Assembly (NCBI RefSeq): GCF_039794105.1
Contig: NZ_JBDIWA010000036.1
Coordinates: forward strand, 1-35,968
DNA from: Kuenenia sp039794105
GTDB lineage: Bacteria > Planctomycetota > Brocadiia > Brocadiales > Brocadiaceae
DNA length: 35,968 nt
Direction of reading: 5' to 3'
Shown piece by piece: positions 15,283-23,084 of the stretch (the stretch's first letter is position 1; each line of letters starts with the position of its first letter). Under the pieces are notes generated by a model, which had not been told where the DNA came from, made no database searches, and was given only the letters and a program-made list of their open reading frames with translations. Made by a program: the position numbers and the translations under genes.

Positions 15283-15983
15283 AAAAACCAGATATCTCCA
15301 TTGTTATTCCATTATACAACGAGGTGGATAATATTGAACCGCTCGGACATGCCATCCTCCTTGCCATGCAGGGACAAAACTACGAGGTGATCTTTGTGAA
15401 CGATGGCAGCACTGACGGTAGTGCAAAAAAACTAAAAGAATGGTGTGCGGGATATACAAACTTCCGCACCATTCATTTCAGGAGAAATGCGGGGCAAACG
15501 GCGGCCATGGACGCCGGCTTTAAATCTGCTGCGGGAGAGTATGTCGTTTCTATGGATGCCGACCTGCAAAACGATCCGGCGGACATTCCTGTATTGCTTG
15601 AAAAGTTAAACACATATGATATGGTATGCGGGTGGCGGCAAAGGAGAAATGATCCATTGATAAAGCGGATTTCCTCAACAGTGGCAAATTTTATCAGAAA
15701 CAAACTTTCATGGGAAGATATTAAAGATACAGGGTGTTCCCTTAAAGCATACCGGAAGGAATGCCTTAATCGCATCAAATTGTTTAACGGCATGCACCGG
15801 TTTCTGCCCACCCTGTTTAAGATGGAAGGATTTACCGTCATAGAGGTCGTGGTAAACCACTACCCAAGGAAATTCGGGAAATCGAAATATGGGATTTCAA
15901 ACAGGGCCTTTCAGGCATTTATTGACCTGTTGGTTATACGATGGAGGAAAAAGCGGACGCTTCATTATGAGGTGGAAGAATGA
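15279..15983 (+). CDS. Polyprenyl-phosphate glycosyltransferase (GT2, DPM1/ArnC-like)
   Basis: This 234-residue enzyme most likely makes the polyprenyl-phosphate sugar used by the GT39 protein. The GT-A fold is visible: SIVIPLYNEVDNI at the start, VNDGSTDGSAKKL (nucleotide binding), the DAD motif in VSMDADLQNDP (metal and donor), and the dolichol-phosphate-mannose-synthase-type motif KDTGCSLKAYRKE. There are no C-terminal membrane helices, so it is a soluble or peripheral form. It overlaps its neighbours on both sides by 4 bp (ATGA), which indicates a tightly coupled operon. Confidence 0.9.
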   Translation: MKKPDISIVIPLYNEVDNIEPLGHAILLAMQGQNYEVIFVNDGSTDGSAKKLKEWCAGYTNFRTIHFRRNAGQTAAMDAGFKSAAGEYVVSMDADLQNDPADIPVLLEKLNTYDMVCGWRQRRNDPLIKRISSTVANFIRNKLSWEDIKDTGCSLKAYRKECLNRIKLFNGMHRFLPTLFKMEGFTVIEVVVNHYPRKFGKSKYGISNRAFQAFIDLLVIRWRKKRTLHYEVEE

Positions 15984-16306
15984 CGATCCTTACAACACAC
16001 ATAAATACCTGGGTCGTCCTGGGTTTTACCGGCCAGCTTCTTTTTGGATCGAGGTTCTTTGTCCAGTGGATTATTTCTGAAAAGCGCGGCGAGAGCATTA
16101 TTCCCGAGATATTCTGGTATCTGAGTATGGGGGGAAGCGCTATGTTGCTCATGTACGCTATCTACCGGCATGACCCTGTATTTATTCTGGGACAATCCAC
16201 TGGGCTTATTATCTATATACGCAACATCATGCTGATTTACAAAAGGAGGAAAATACTGAAAACGGCTGCAAGCAGCCAGCGTGAGGAATACCCGGCAAGT
16301 CCTTAA
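15980..16306 (+). CDS. LAB_N (lipid A biosynthesis N-terminal domain) small membrane protein
   Basis: This 108-residue protein has three hydrophobic helices and the signature GFTGQLLFGSRFFVQWIISE, then PEIFWYLSMGGSAMLL and GQSTGLIIYIRN. These match the LAB_N domain found alone or fused to lipid A or glycan transferases. It is commonly found beside GT2/GT39 pairs. It is probably a membrane partner for delivery or flipping of the lipid-linked sugar; the exact role is unknown. It is the third gene of the ATGA-overlapping operon. Confidence 0.88.
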   Translation: MTILTTHINTWVVLGFTGQLLFGSRFFVQWIISEKRGESIIPEIFWYLSMGGSAMLLMYAIYRHDPVFILGQSTGLIIYIRNIMLIYKRRKILKTAASSQREEYPASP

Positions 16307-16599
16307 CGCAGCAAAGCCGTAACCAAAATGCAGGCGGCATTTACAAATGCAGTAATGCATCAGTCCTCAGTCCTCAGTCCTCAATCGGCAAATAAAGGGA
16401 AATATCCATACCCATCCCCGATCAAAACGAACTGAAATTCACAGGCTACGGCATGCCTCTCTCCAAAAATGGGTGGTATAGAGGAGTTGAAGGGAGTCAT
16501 GGCGATTGCCGCCACAAACGGGCAGTAAGACTTTTTTCATTTATTTTTATCCACTCAGTATAGAGAAGACTCATATTTTAGTTTTTTTGAAAAAAAATC
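16307..16599. other. Gene-free region with short tandem repeats
   Basis: This is the left part of a 621-bp gap. CAGTCCT is tandemly repeated at about 16360-16385, and a similar array recurs at 20665-20685 ending in the same CGGCAAA-type sequence. At 16578-16595 the AT-rich run TTTTAGTTTTTTTGAAAA resembles the end of the miniature elements at 20053 and 27479 and may be a remnant. No gene was seen. Confidence 0.45.
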
Positions 16600-16916
16600 G
16601 TAACTATTCAGCGTAATCTATTAAACTACCGGAGCACAACTCGCTCCCAAACTCCTTTTCGGAAACGTAATGGCGCTGGAAACTACATGCGCGGGTTCAG
16701 GTTTGTAACCTGAACCAAACGTTTTATACGTTCAATCCAGCTTTTTATTAGGAGAACAAATGACAAATAAATTCCAGCTTCCAAACAGGGATTTTGTGAT
16801 TTGGGCATTGGAATTTTGCCGGAGTACATTGCCCCATTATACGCATAAACGCATGGATTCAGATTGCAAACCTGAACCCGCCATGCGTCGTGTAATGGTT
16901 TACGCTGAATAGTTAC
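16600..16916. mobile_element. IS66-type miniature element (317 bp)
   Basis: It has perfect 17-bp inverted ends, GTAACTATTCAGCGTAA (16600-16616) and its complement (16900-16916). It is flanked by exact 8-bp direct repeats AAAAAATC (16592-16599 and 16917-16924). A second inverted pair is nested inside: GCGGGTTCAGGTTTG near 16691 and its complement at 16867-16881. A short frame (ATG 16759, about 50 codons, preceded by AGGAG) exists but looks non-genic. A partial copy of the left end lies at 19932. It abuts the 3' end of the histidine kinase gene. Confidence 0.7.
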
Positions 16917-16927
16917 AAAAAATCTGC

Positions 16928-19582
16928 CTATAGTATTCGCAGTTCACCATGCACCGTATTATCAAATATACTCCATACAGAAGATAATACCTCTTCCAGT
17001 TCGTAAGGGCTTGTTATAACGAAGTCAAATGCTAATAGTTGCCCGTCCTTGTATTTTTCTCTAACATCAGGAATCCCGGCGATGATGCCAATCTTTGGTT
17101 TCTTTTCCACTGTTTCTATAAACTTTATGATATCCCACACAGAGACGTCAGGTAACCCGATATCACAGAGAATAAGGTCAAAGCATTCTTTTGATAACAA
17201 ATCGATAGCCTTGCCTCCTTCATTCACATACCGAACAATATATCCATTATCAGAAAGATGGTTTTCCAGAATTTTGCCAATAGCCAATTCATCTTCTACC
17301 AAAAGGATACGATACTTACTCTTTCTTTTTTTACCGGCGTCGTCATTCGATGAAGGCTGTGGCGGCAACTCTTCTGCAGTTGCAGGGAATTTCAGGGTAA
17401 AAGTACTGCCTTTCCCAGGCTGGCTCTGCACATCTATTGTTCCCCCATGCCGTTTGACAATACCATACACAACGCTCATTCCCAGTCCCATCCCCTTTTT
17501 TTTAGTGGTAAAAAAAGGGTCAAACATCTTTGCCTTTACTTCATCGGTCATGCCTGTTCCGGTATCGGCGATACGGAGAAAAACATAGCCTTCTTTTTCC
17601 CATGTGGAAAGTGAAATAGTTCCTCCCCCAGGCATTGCATCCAGTGCATTCAGGAAAATATTTAATACTACCTCCCTCAATTCTGAGGAATTGCCCTTTA
17701 TATTCGACACGTTCTTAAGGCCGTTAGTATTCAATTCATATTTTAAGCTTTCACCTTCGGCAATGTTCTTCCACAATGGCTTGGTAAAAACTATTATATT
17801 ATCGACTAAGGCGTTTATACTAACCGGGATCATTTTTTTGGAATCGACTGACGTGCTGGTAAACTCTTTCATTCTGCGAACGACTTCAGCGCCGTCCATG
17901 CATGATTTGCGAATCACAGAAAGTGTTTGCTGCAATTTTATCCTGTCTTTGTTTTCTCTTATCAATAGTTGAATATTTGCGTCAATGACCGCGAGGATGT
18001 TATTTAATTCATGCGCAATGCCGGTAGCCATCACACCCAAACCTTGCAGTTTTTGCGACAGAAGAAGCTCTTCTTCCATCTTCTTTAAATCGGTTATATC
18101 GGTAGAAATACTTCCCATTGCATACATAATGCCGTCAGCATTGAATATGGGAAATTTGACGGAAATAAAGGTGTGTTGCCCATCATCGGAGTCCACTTGT
18201 ATTTTATATTGTACCGGTTGTTTCGTTTCAAAAACCCTTTTATCGTGTACTGCAATTTCATCTGCTGCTTTCCTGGGAAGGATATCATGAACGGTCTTTC
18301 CGACAACTTCCTCTGTTTTTTTATGGATAAAGTTTTCATACTCTTTATTAATCAGGAGGTAGCGCCCGTCCATGTCAATTATTGATATGAGGGCAGTGGT
18401 GTTGTTGATAATTGAACGATATTTTAGCTCGCTTTTAACCAGTTCAGACAAGGTATGGTTGCTATACTGTATTTCCCTCTCTATGGTATCTGCCATACTA
18501 TTGAAACTGTTTGCAAGCTCTCCTAATTCGTCATTTCTGCGCAGAGAAATCCTTCCTTTAAAATCCCCCGCAGAAAACGACTTTGTAGCGGCCTTTAATT
18601 TTTGAATAGGTCTTGAAATTGATGCGGCTAATAGCGTCCCTGCGCAGGATACAAACAAACAACCCGAAACGCCTAAAATCAAAGATGCGATTCCCAGCCT
18701 TTTTAAAGAAGAAAATAACTCTGCCCTATCGATTTCAGCCAGTAATATCCACTGATAATCAGGAATATCAATCGAAACCCCAACAACCTGTATTCCCCTG
18801 TAATCTGTATAAATACCCGTCATCTCCTGCGATGATTCCAGTATTTTACGTACCGGTTCGGTATCCACTTTCTGCCGTAATGGCGCATCTTTAACAAATC
18901 GTGATTCAGTAATCATAACCTTGTCTTTGTTTACAAGATACACCTCCCCCGTATCTCCCAGATGCCTGTAATCTGCGAAGATTTCATTTATCGCAGATAC
19001 ATCATAGCAGGCAATAAGATATCCTAAAGATTCTTTCTGAGGAATTCCAAGATGATGTATGGGAGATATTATATGAAAACCTTTCATCCCGCACAAAGAG
19101 CAGAAATGGAGAGGACAAAGTTGTGTCTTTTTATGTGTAAAATCCTGGTTAGTAAAAAAACGTTCTTCCGTGTAAATATTTCTTCCGGCCATTTTTTCAT
19201 CTGTTGATACAATAACGTTATATTCAGTATCTATTATATAAATACCTAACATGTGCGTATCTATGGGCAATTTGGAGGTTTTTAAGTAATTATTTAATGA
19301 TTGTATGATAGTGCTGCGGTATTTCCCATGCGTTATTTTTTCGAGGCTTTCTCTTATATATCCGTCGCTGCAGAAATCAATGGTCCTGTTTTCTTTCAAA
19401 GCAATGCACGAGAGTAAATAATTTTTTTTTGCTTGTGCAATTGCTGTGAATCTGTTTATTTCACGGTCACAGATTTCCGTTCTGAGATACAGATAACACA
19501 GCGTTGTAATGAGGGCTATTGGTATGAGTGCAGCGCAAAGCCCGAATAGCAATATTTTCCCTTTTATGTTAAATGATTTCAT
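16928..19582 (-). CDS. Hybrid sensor histidine kinase (dCache-HAMP-PAS-HisKA-HATPase-REC)
   Basis: This 884-residue membrane sensor has a first membrane helix at 10-33, an extracytoplasmic dCache-like domain at 35-285 and a second helix at about 297-322. HAMP (323-375), PAS (about 385-500), HisKA with phospho-acceptor H524 (AHELNN), HATPase with N-box near 641-645, DTGTGM (673-678) and GMGLGM follow. The C-terminal receiver has Asp807 (LILCDIGLPD). The receiver is degenerate: the usual Thr/Ser after strand 4 is Ala835 and the conserved Lys is Ser858 (FVITSPYE). The sensor domain has a cysteine cluster C156, C161, C164 (CPLHFCSLC) that could bind metal or respond to redox. The start ATG 19582 has AAGGGA upstream. 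No response-regulator gene is adjacent, so the output partner is unknown. Confidence 0.9.
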   Translation of the reverse strand: MKSFNIKGKILLFGLCAALIPIALITTLCYLYLRTEICDREINRFTAIAQAKKNYLLSCIALKENRTIDFCSDGYIRESLEKITHGKYRSTIIQSLNNYLKTSKLPIDTHMLGIYIIDTEYNVIVSTDEKMAGRNIYTEERFFTNQDFTHKKTQLCPLHFCSLCGMKGFHIISPIHHLGIPQKESLGYLIACYDVSAINEIFADYRHLGDTGEVYLVNKDKVMITESRFVKDAPLRQKVDTEPVRKILESSQEMTGIYTDYRGIQVVGVSIDIPDYQWILLAEIDRAELFSSLKRLGIASLILGVSGCLFVSCAGTLLAASISRPIQKLKAATKSFSAGDFKGRISLRRNDELGELANSFNSMADTIEREIQYSNHTLSELVKSELKYRSIINNTTALISIIDMDGRYLLINKEYENFIHKKTEEVVGKTVHDILPRKAADEIAVHDKRVFETKQPVQYKIQVDSDDGQHTFISVKFPIFNADGIMYAMGSISTDITDLKKMEEELLLSQKLQGLGVMATGIAHELNNILAVIDANIQLLIRENKDRIKLQQTLSVIRKSCMDGAEVVRRMKEFTSTSVDSKKMIPVSINALVDNIIVFTKPLWKNIAEGESLKYELNTNGLKNVSNIKGNSSELREVVLNIFLNALDAMPGGGTISLSTWEKEGYVFLRIADTGTGMTDEVKAKMFDPFFTTKKKGMGLGMSVVYGIVKRHGGTIDVQSQPGKGSTFTLKFPATAEELPPQPSSNDDAGKKRKSKYRILLVEDELAIGKILENHLSDNGYIVRYVNEGGKAIDLLSKECFDLILCDIGLPDVSVWDIIKFIETVEKKPKIGIIAGIPDVREKYKDGQLLAFDFVITSPYELEEVLSSVWSIFDNTVHGELRIL

Positions 19583-19756
19583 TTATTTTTTTATCCCTTC
19601 TGCAAAAAAACCAGAGGGGATTTTCAGCTTGATTCCAGTAGATACCAGATCTTGTTGTTTACTTACATAATCGATCACCACGAATATCTCCTCCCTTTAC
19701 TGGTTCAATGCTATATGTTCTATCATTGTTGGCGGGCAATCTTCCATATCAATCAT

Positions 19757-19784
19757 ATACTATATATTGTATCTGATTAGTCAA
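19757..19784 (-). promoter_or_regulatory. Candidate sigma-70 promoter of the histidine kinase
   Basis: On the minus strand TTGACT (19784-19779) and TAGTAT (19762-19757) are separated by 16 bp, embedded in an AT-rich tract. This would give a leader of about 165 nt before the ATG at 19582. Confidence 0.45.
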
Positions 19785-19837
19785 GCGGCTACCTCATAAA
19801 TTAGGTTGGTTTTTTAAAAACCAACGGCATTCATTTT

Positions 19838-19907
19838 ACCCACCCCCTACCCCTCCCAAGAGGGGAATTTGATTAGTCCCCTCTTGGGAGGGGATTAAGG
19901 GGTGGGT
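19838..19907. repeat. Hairpin repeat ACCCACCCC...GGGGTGGGT
   Basis: The arms carry CCCCTCCCAAGAGGGGA and its complement, as in the elements at 12879-13001 and 35718-35836. The GTAAC ends are missing here, so it is either a solo hairpin or an end-eroded copy. Confidence 0.65.
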
Positions 19908-19931
19908 GTTTGTTCATTGTTTAACTAAAAA

Positions 19932-20033
19932 GTAACTATTTCAGCGTGATCTATTAAACTACTGAAGCACAACTCGTACCCAAACTCCTGTTTGGGTACG
20001 TAATAGCACTGAAAACTACATGCGCGGGAGTTG
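19932..20033. repeat. Truncated copy of the 16600-16916 element
   Basis: About 100 bp match 16600-16697 with scattered changes. Shared blocks include GTAACTATT, AGCACAACTCG, CCCAAACTCCT and ACTACATGCGCGGG. Similarity ends shortly before the element at 20053, and no right end with GTTAC was found for it, so this is a fragment. Confidence 0.65.
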
Positions 20034-20052
20034 ATGTTAAATTAACATTTTT

Positions 20053-20313
20053 GTAACAATTTAGTTTTTTGAAAACATATTGCAGTTTAGCTTTGGGTGG
20101 CACGGACAAACTTCGTTTGTCCGTGCCACCCATGTTGAGCAAAAATATGTATATCAATTTTAAAAAATTTAAAGTGTTACCAATATTCAATGTTCAATAT
20201 AAAATAATAGAGGCAAATGAGCAACAATTTGAGAATTGAACATTGAACATCTTTACCGGTTCTCGGAACGTGAGAAAGAGCTTTTTGCTTTTTCAAAAGA
20301 CTAAAGTGTTACA
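20053..20313. mobile_element. IS66-type miniature element (about 261 bp)
   Basis: The left end GTAACAATTTAGTTTTTTGA is complementary to the right end at 20291-20312 with two mismatches. The direct repeats ACATTTTT lie at 20045-20052 and 20314-20321 (9 bp, AACATTTTT, if the last A is counted outside). The interior holds nested palindromes: a 17-bp-arm hairpin (20095-20131, GGGTGGCACGGACAAAC with loop TTC) and a TTCAATGTTCAAT pair. The ends are nearly the same as those of the element at 27479. No coding sequence is present. Confidence 0.65.
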
Positions 20314-21012
20314 ACATTTTTGAATTGCGCATCTGCTGGGTACGGCAGGAAAAGGGGGGACAAAAAGCCGTGTCTTAAAATGTCATTGCAAGCGGCAAAG
20401 AAGCACTTTTTCTCTGACAATACATGAAAACGTGGGTTCGATTCATTAGTTTCTCCTTTGCACTTACGTGATAATAGGTTTTCTACTCAGATTTCAAAGT
20501 CATGTATTACGGAAAAAAATAAAAAAACCCCGATAGTTTTCTGCAAAACATACACGTTATTTGAAGAAGGCAACGGTTGTGTGCACACAGAACACGTTTT
20601 TTTAATATCGGCAGATAAAGGCATTTGTTTAATAATTATCACATGAAAAATGGTAGATTTAAACAGTCCTCAGTCGGCAGTCGGCAAATTGCTTTTAAAC
20701 TGTTTTAAGGGAAGTGCTGCGTATACTAAAAGCTAAATTGTTACGAATTTTTTATTTTGTGGGAATATATCCCGATTCTTATTTGTCATAACATTACGTT
20801 TGCCATCGGGGAAAAGATTCAGATTTATAGAATGTATTGAGAAATAACAGGCTCCCCGTATTTTTCTCTTATGTGCTATCCTTATAATCTGTTATGGAAT
20901 AATTTGGAAATCTGCGGTTTTCTTATCTCTCTTAAGACCCGGCGTATTTAAGATAAATAATCGGCAATGATTTTTAATATCAGCATCTTTTTCATTTTAC
21001 TTATAACAAAAC

Positions 21013-21555
21013 GTGAACCAAAAAGACTCCCTTCTTATTCACTTAGATGCTCTATACAGGTCGGCATTGTATCTCGTTAAAAACGAACATAATGCATATG
21101 ATCTGCTTCAGGAAACCTATTTAAAGGCATTCAAATCTCTCCGAAATGGCGAAATAATTGATAATGAAAGGGCATGGTTGTTTAAAATATTAATGAATAC
21201 CTTCATCAATCAATATCGGAAAAGTAAAACAGAACCTTCTTTGGTTGATTTTGACAGCATTGAGTCCTTTCATGAATCAATAAAAGAAGAGGTATTAACT
21301 CCCTCAAATACAGAGAATGAGGCAGAGTTTGATGGATTGCTCGACTCAGATGTGAAAAAAGCGCTGGAGGAATTACCTGATGATTTTCGACTGGTTGTCT
21401 TACTTTCGATAGTAGAGGGCTTTTCCTACAAGGAGATTTCCAAAATGCTTAACTGCCCAATCGGGACAGTAATGTCCAGAATATATAGAGGACGAAAGTT
21501 GTTAAGGGAAAAATTAACAGGTTACGCAAAAAAGCACGGTTACGAAAGAGAATAA
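21013..21555 (+). CDS. ECF-type RNA polymerase sigma factor
   Basis: This 180-residue group 4 sigma factor has region 2 at about 9-75 (HNAYDLLQETYLKAF for -10 recognition, AWLFKILMNTFINQYRK) and region 4 at about 112-170 (LPDDFRLVVLLSIVEGFSY, then MLNCPIGTVMSRIYRGRKLL, the helix-turn-helix for the -35). There is no C-terminal extension. It starts at GTG 21013 without a clear ribosome site. The anti-sigma gene follows after 3 bp, so the pair is co-expressed. Its target promoter is not visible with confidence, but the EGKC-repeat gene after the pair is the obvious candidate target. Confidence 0.92.
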   Translation: MNQKDSLLIHLDALYRSALYLVKNEHNAYDLLQETYLKAFKSLRNGEIIDNERAWLFKILMNTFINQYRKSKTEPSLVDFDSIESFHESIKEEVLTPSNTENEAEFDGLLDSDVKKALEELPDDFRLVVLLSIVEGFSYKEISKMLNCPIGTVMSRIYRGRKLLREKLTGYAKKHGYERE

Positions 21556-21558
21556 GAA

Positions 21559-22428
21559 ATGAATTGTACAGATGTAAGAAAATATTTTTATGCCTTTCTC
21601 GACAACGAACTCGATGTGGAAAGGAATATCAAGGTGCTGGCACATGTTAATATGTGCCATGCATGCGGCCTGAAAATAGAAAGGGAAAGGCTGCTTCAGG
21701 AAAGAGTGAAAGAAACTGTTTGTAAGACAAAAGTCCCTGCATACCTTGAGCAAAAAATTTTTAGTAGTGCAGAAAGCAGGCCAAAGTTTTTTGCTCAATT
21801 TATAAAGAATTTCCTGTTGAGAGGCAGATTCGCATTGGTCTCTGGCATAGCAACAGCAATAGTTCTTATTGCTTGTTTTTTTGTAATACAAAATAAGCTG
21901 AAGAAAGATAATATTTTTCACCTCACGGAGTCAAAATATCACGACTATATAATGAAGCAGTTTGTTCCGGACATACGTTTACAGAATGCCGGAGAAATTA
22001 TAGGACGCCTTCAAAATCGAACCGGCCTAAGTGTAATCCTGCCTGGCATTGAAGAAAATATGCAGGTACAGCATGCAAAAGCGATTGAGGAGTACTTCCA
22101 AAAACAAGCTGGTTTAACGGTAACGCTCCCTTTTATGAAGGGAAATGTGCAGCTAGTGGGTGCATCTTTGACTAATATTAACGGCAAAAATGTACCCCTG
22201 GTTTTTTACATGCTTGATGATACCCCAATTACGTTGGCTATAGTTTGTAATTCCGAAATCACTTTTAAAAAAATGAAAGAGGTCGTAGCCGATAAGATGG
22301 TGGTATATACAGGCACCGGTTTTTGCGGCTCCTGCCAAATTGTTGGATGGAAAGAGACTGGCGCTCAGTACGTTATGGTATCGATGTTAAACAGTGAAAA
22401 AATGATAAAAGCGCTTACAAAGGTATAA
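21559..22428 (+). CDS. Membrane-bound anti-sigma factor with zinc motif
   Basis: This 289-residue protein has an N-terminal cytoplasmic ZAS domain with H29-x3-C33-x2-C36 (HVNMCHAC) that would hold the sigma factor. One membrane helix follows at about 91-110. The periplasmic part of about 175 residues contains two related segments (TGLSVILPGIEENMQV at about 155 and AGLTVTLPFMKGNVQL at about 184) and a CGSC pair (256-259). The CGSC site and the zinc motif are possible redox or metal sensors, by analogy with ZAS proteins. It is followed 152 bp later by the EGKC-repeat gene. Confidence 0.85.
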   Translation: MNCTDVRKYFYAFLDNELDVERNIKVLAHVNMCHACGLKIERERLLQERVKETVCKTKVPAYLEQKIFSSAESRPKFFAQFIKNFLLRGRFALVSGIATAIVLIACFFVIQNKLKKDNIFHLTESKYHDYIMKQFVPDIRLQNAGEIIGRLQNRTGLSVILPGIEENMQVQHAKAIEEYFQKQAGLTVTLPFMKGNVQLVGASLTNINGKNVPLVFYMLDDTPITLAIVCNSEITFKKMKEVVADKMVVYTGTGFCGSCQIVGWKETGAQYVMVSMLNSEKMIKALTKV

Positions 22429-22580
22429 AAACAAACCATGAACGGTAAGAAATTTTCAATATTTAAGATGCGGCTCTAATTCTATATCGTTAACCTTTTT
22501 TTACTCGATATTGGAGGTATCGGGATTTTAAAATTACTGTTTGTTTATATTTTATTTAGTTTGTAAAGAAAGGATGTATC

Positions 22581-22925
22581 ATGATTATCAAAAAGAAGAC
22601 TCTGCTTTCTGTGACACTCGGTGTGGCATTTTTTATTGCATCTGCGTTAGTCACCGTTGTATCTGCTGAGGCCAATCCATTCGCGCCCAGTGATGCAACC
22701 ACCTTCAAAACCGATATGGAGAAAAAAACAGAGGGAAAATGCGGTGAAGGGAAATGTGGCGGTGATGAGAAAAAGAAAGAAGGGAAGTGCGGTGAGGGTA
22801 AATGCGGCGGTGATGAAAAAAAGAAGGAAGGAAAATGTGGAGGCGACGAGGATAAAAAAGAAGGAAAATGCGGTGAGGGCAAATGTGGAGGTGATGAGAA
22901 AAAGAAAGAAGGGAAGTGCAGTTAA
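22581..22925 (+). CDS. Exported EGKCG-repeat protein, HvfA/bufferin-like
   Basis: This 114-residue protein has a signal peptide (cleavage after VVSA, residue 29), a short linker with NPFAPSDATTF, and a low-complexity tail of EGKCG and EGKCGGDEKKK units. Eight cysteines (54, 59, 70, 75, 86, 97, 102, 113) each sit in an EGKC motif. The pattern is that of HvfA/bufferin precursors. In those the EGKCG cysteines are converted by a DUF692 (MNIO) enzyme to oxazolone/thioamide groups that chelate copper. Here no MNIO or DUF2063 gene is in the window, so modification is not shown. The upstream ECF sigma/anti-sigma pair fits known regulation of such genes. AAAGGATG precedes the ATG. A terminator follows, so it is likely monocistronic. 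Confidence 0.8.
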   Translation: MIIKKKTLLSVTLGVAFFIASALVTVVSAEANPFAPSDATTFKTDMEKKTEGKCGEGKCGGDEKKKEGKCGEGKCGGDEKKKEGKCGGDEDKKEGKCGEGKCGGDEKKKEGKCS

Positions 22926-22952
22926 TTAAAATAAACCGATGACGAATAAAGG

Positions 22953-22997
22953 GGGCTTACGTGGAGGAACCGCAATTCCTTTGCGTAAGCCCTTTTT
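22953..22997 (+). terminator. Intrinsic terminator after the EGKC-repeat gene
   Basis: GGGCTTACG (22953-22961) pairs with CGTAAGCCC (22984-22992), an inner GGAA/TTCC pairing is possible, and TTTTT follows. It lies 28 bp after the stop codon. Confidence 0.8.
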
Positions 22998-23084
22998 AGG
23001 CGTTCCTTCGCTGTAAGCTGATGTCTCGAATGTTTATTACATTTTGATTTACATGGAAAAAGGTATACTTATGAAGGTTGATCT

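Larger units (their letters stand above)
19583..21012. other. 1430-bp repeat-rich gap without genes
   Basis: It contains the kinase promoter, a 10-bp-arm palindrome GTTGGTTTTT / AAAAACCAAC (19805-19825), a CCCTCTTGGGAGGG hairpin repeat, a truncated element end at 19932 and a complete miniature element at 20053-20313. Between 20322 and 21012 only AT-rich sequence, a CAGTC-type short repeat (about 20665) and an element-end-like stretch CTAAATTGTTAC (about 20733-20744) are seen. The frame at 20458-20646 has no ATG or ribosome site and is not called. Confidence 0.6.

Noticed and set aside
19838..19907. Reading the CCCTCTTGGGAGGG hairpin as an intrinsic terminator
   Set aside because: No T-run follows on either strand and it recurs at two other sites as part of an element, so it is treated as a repeat.
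20458..20646. 62-codon plus frame in the large repeat gap
   Set aside because: No ATG at its start, no ribosome site, and no recognisable motif.
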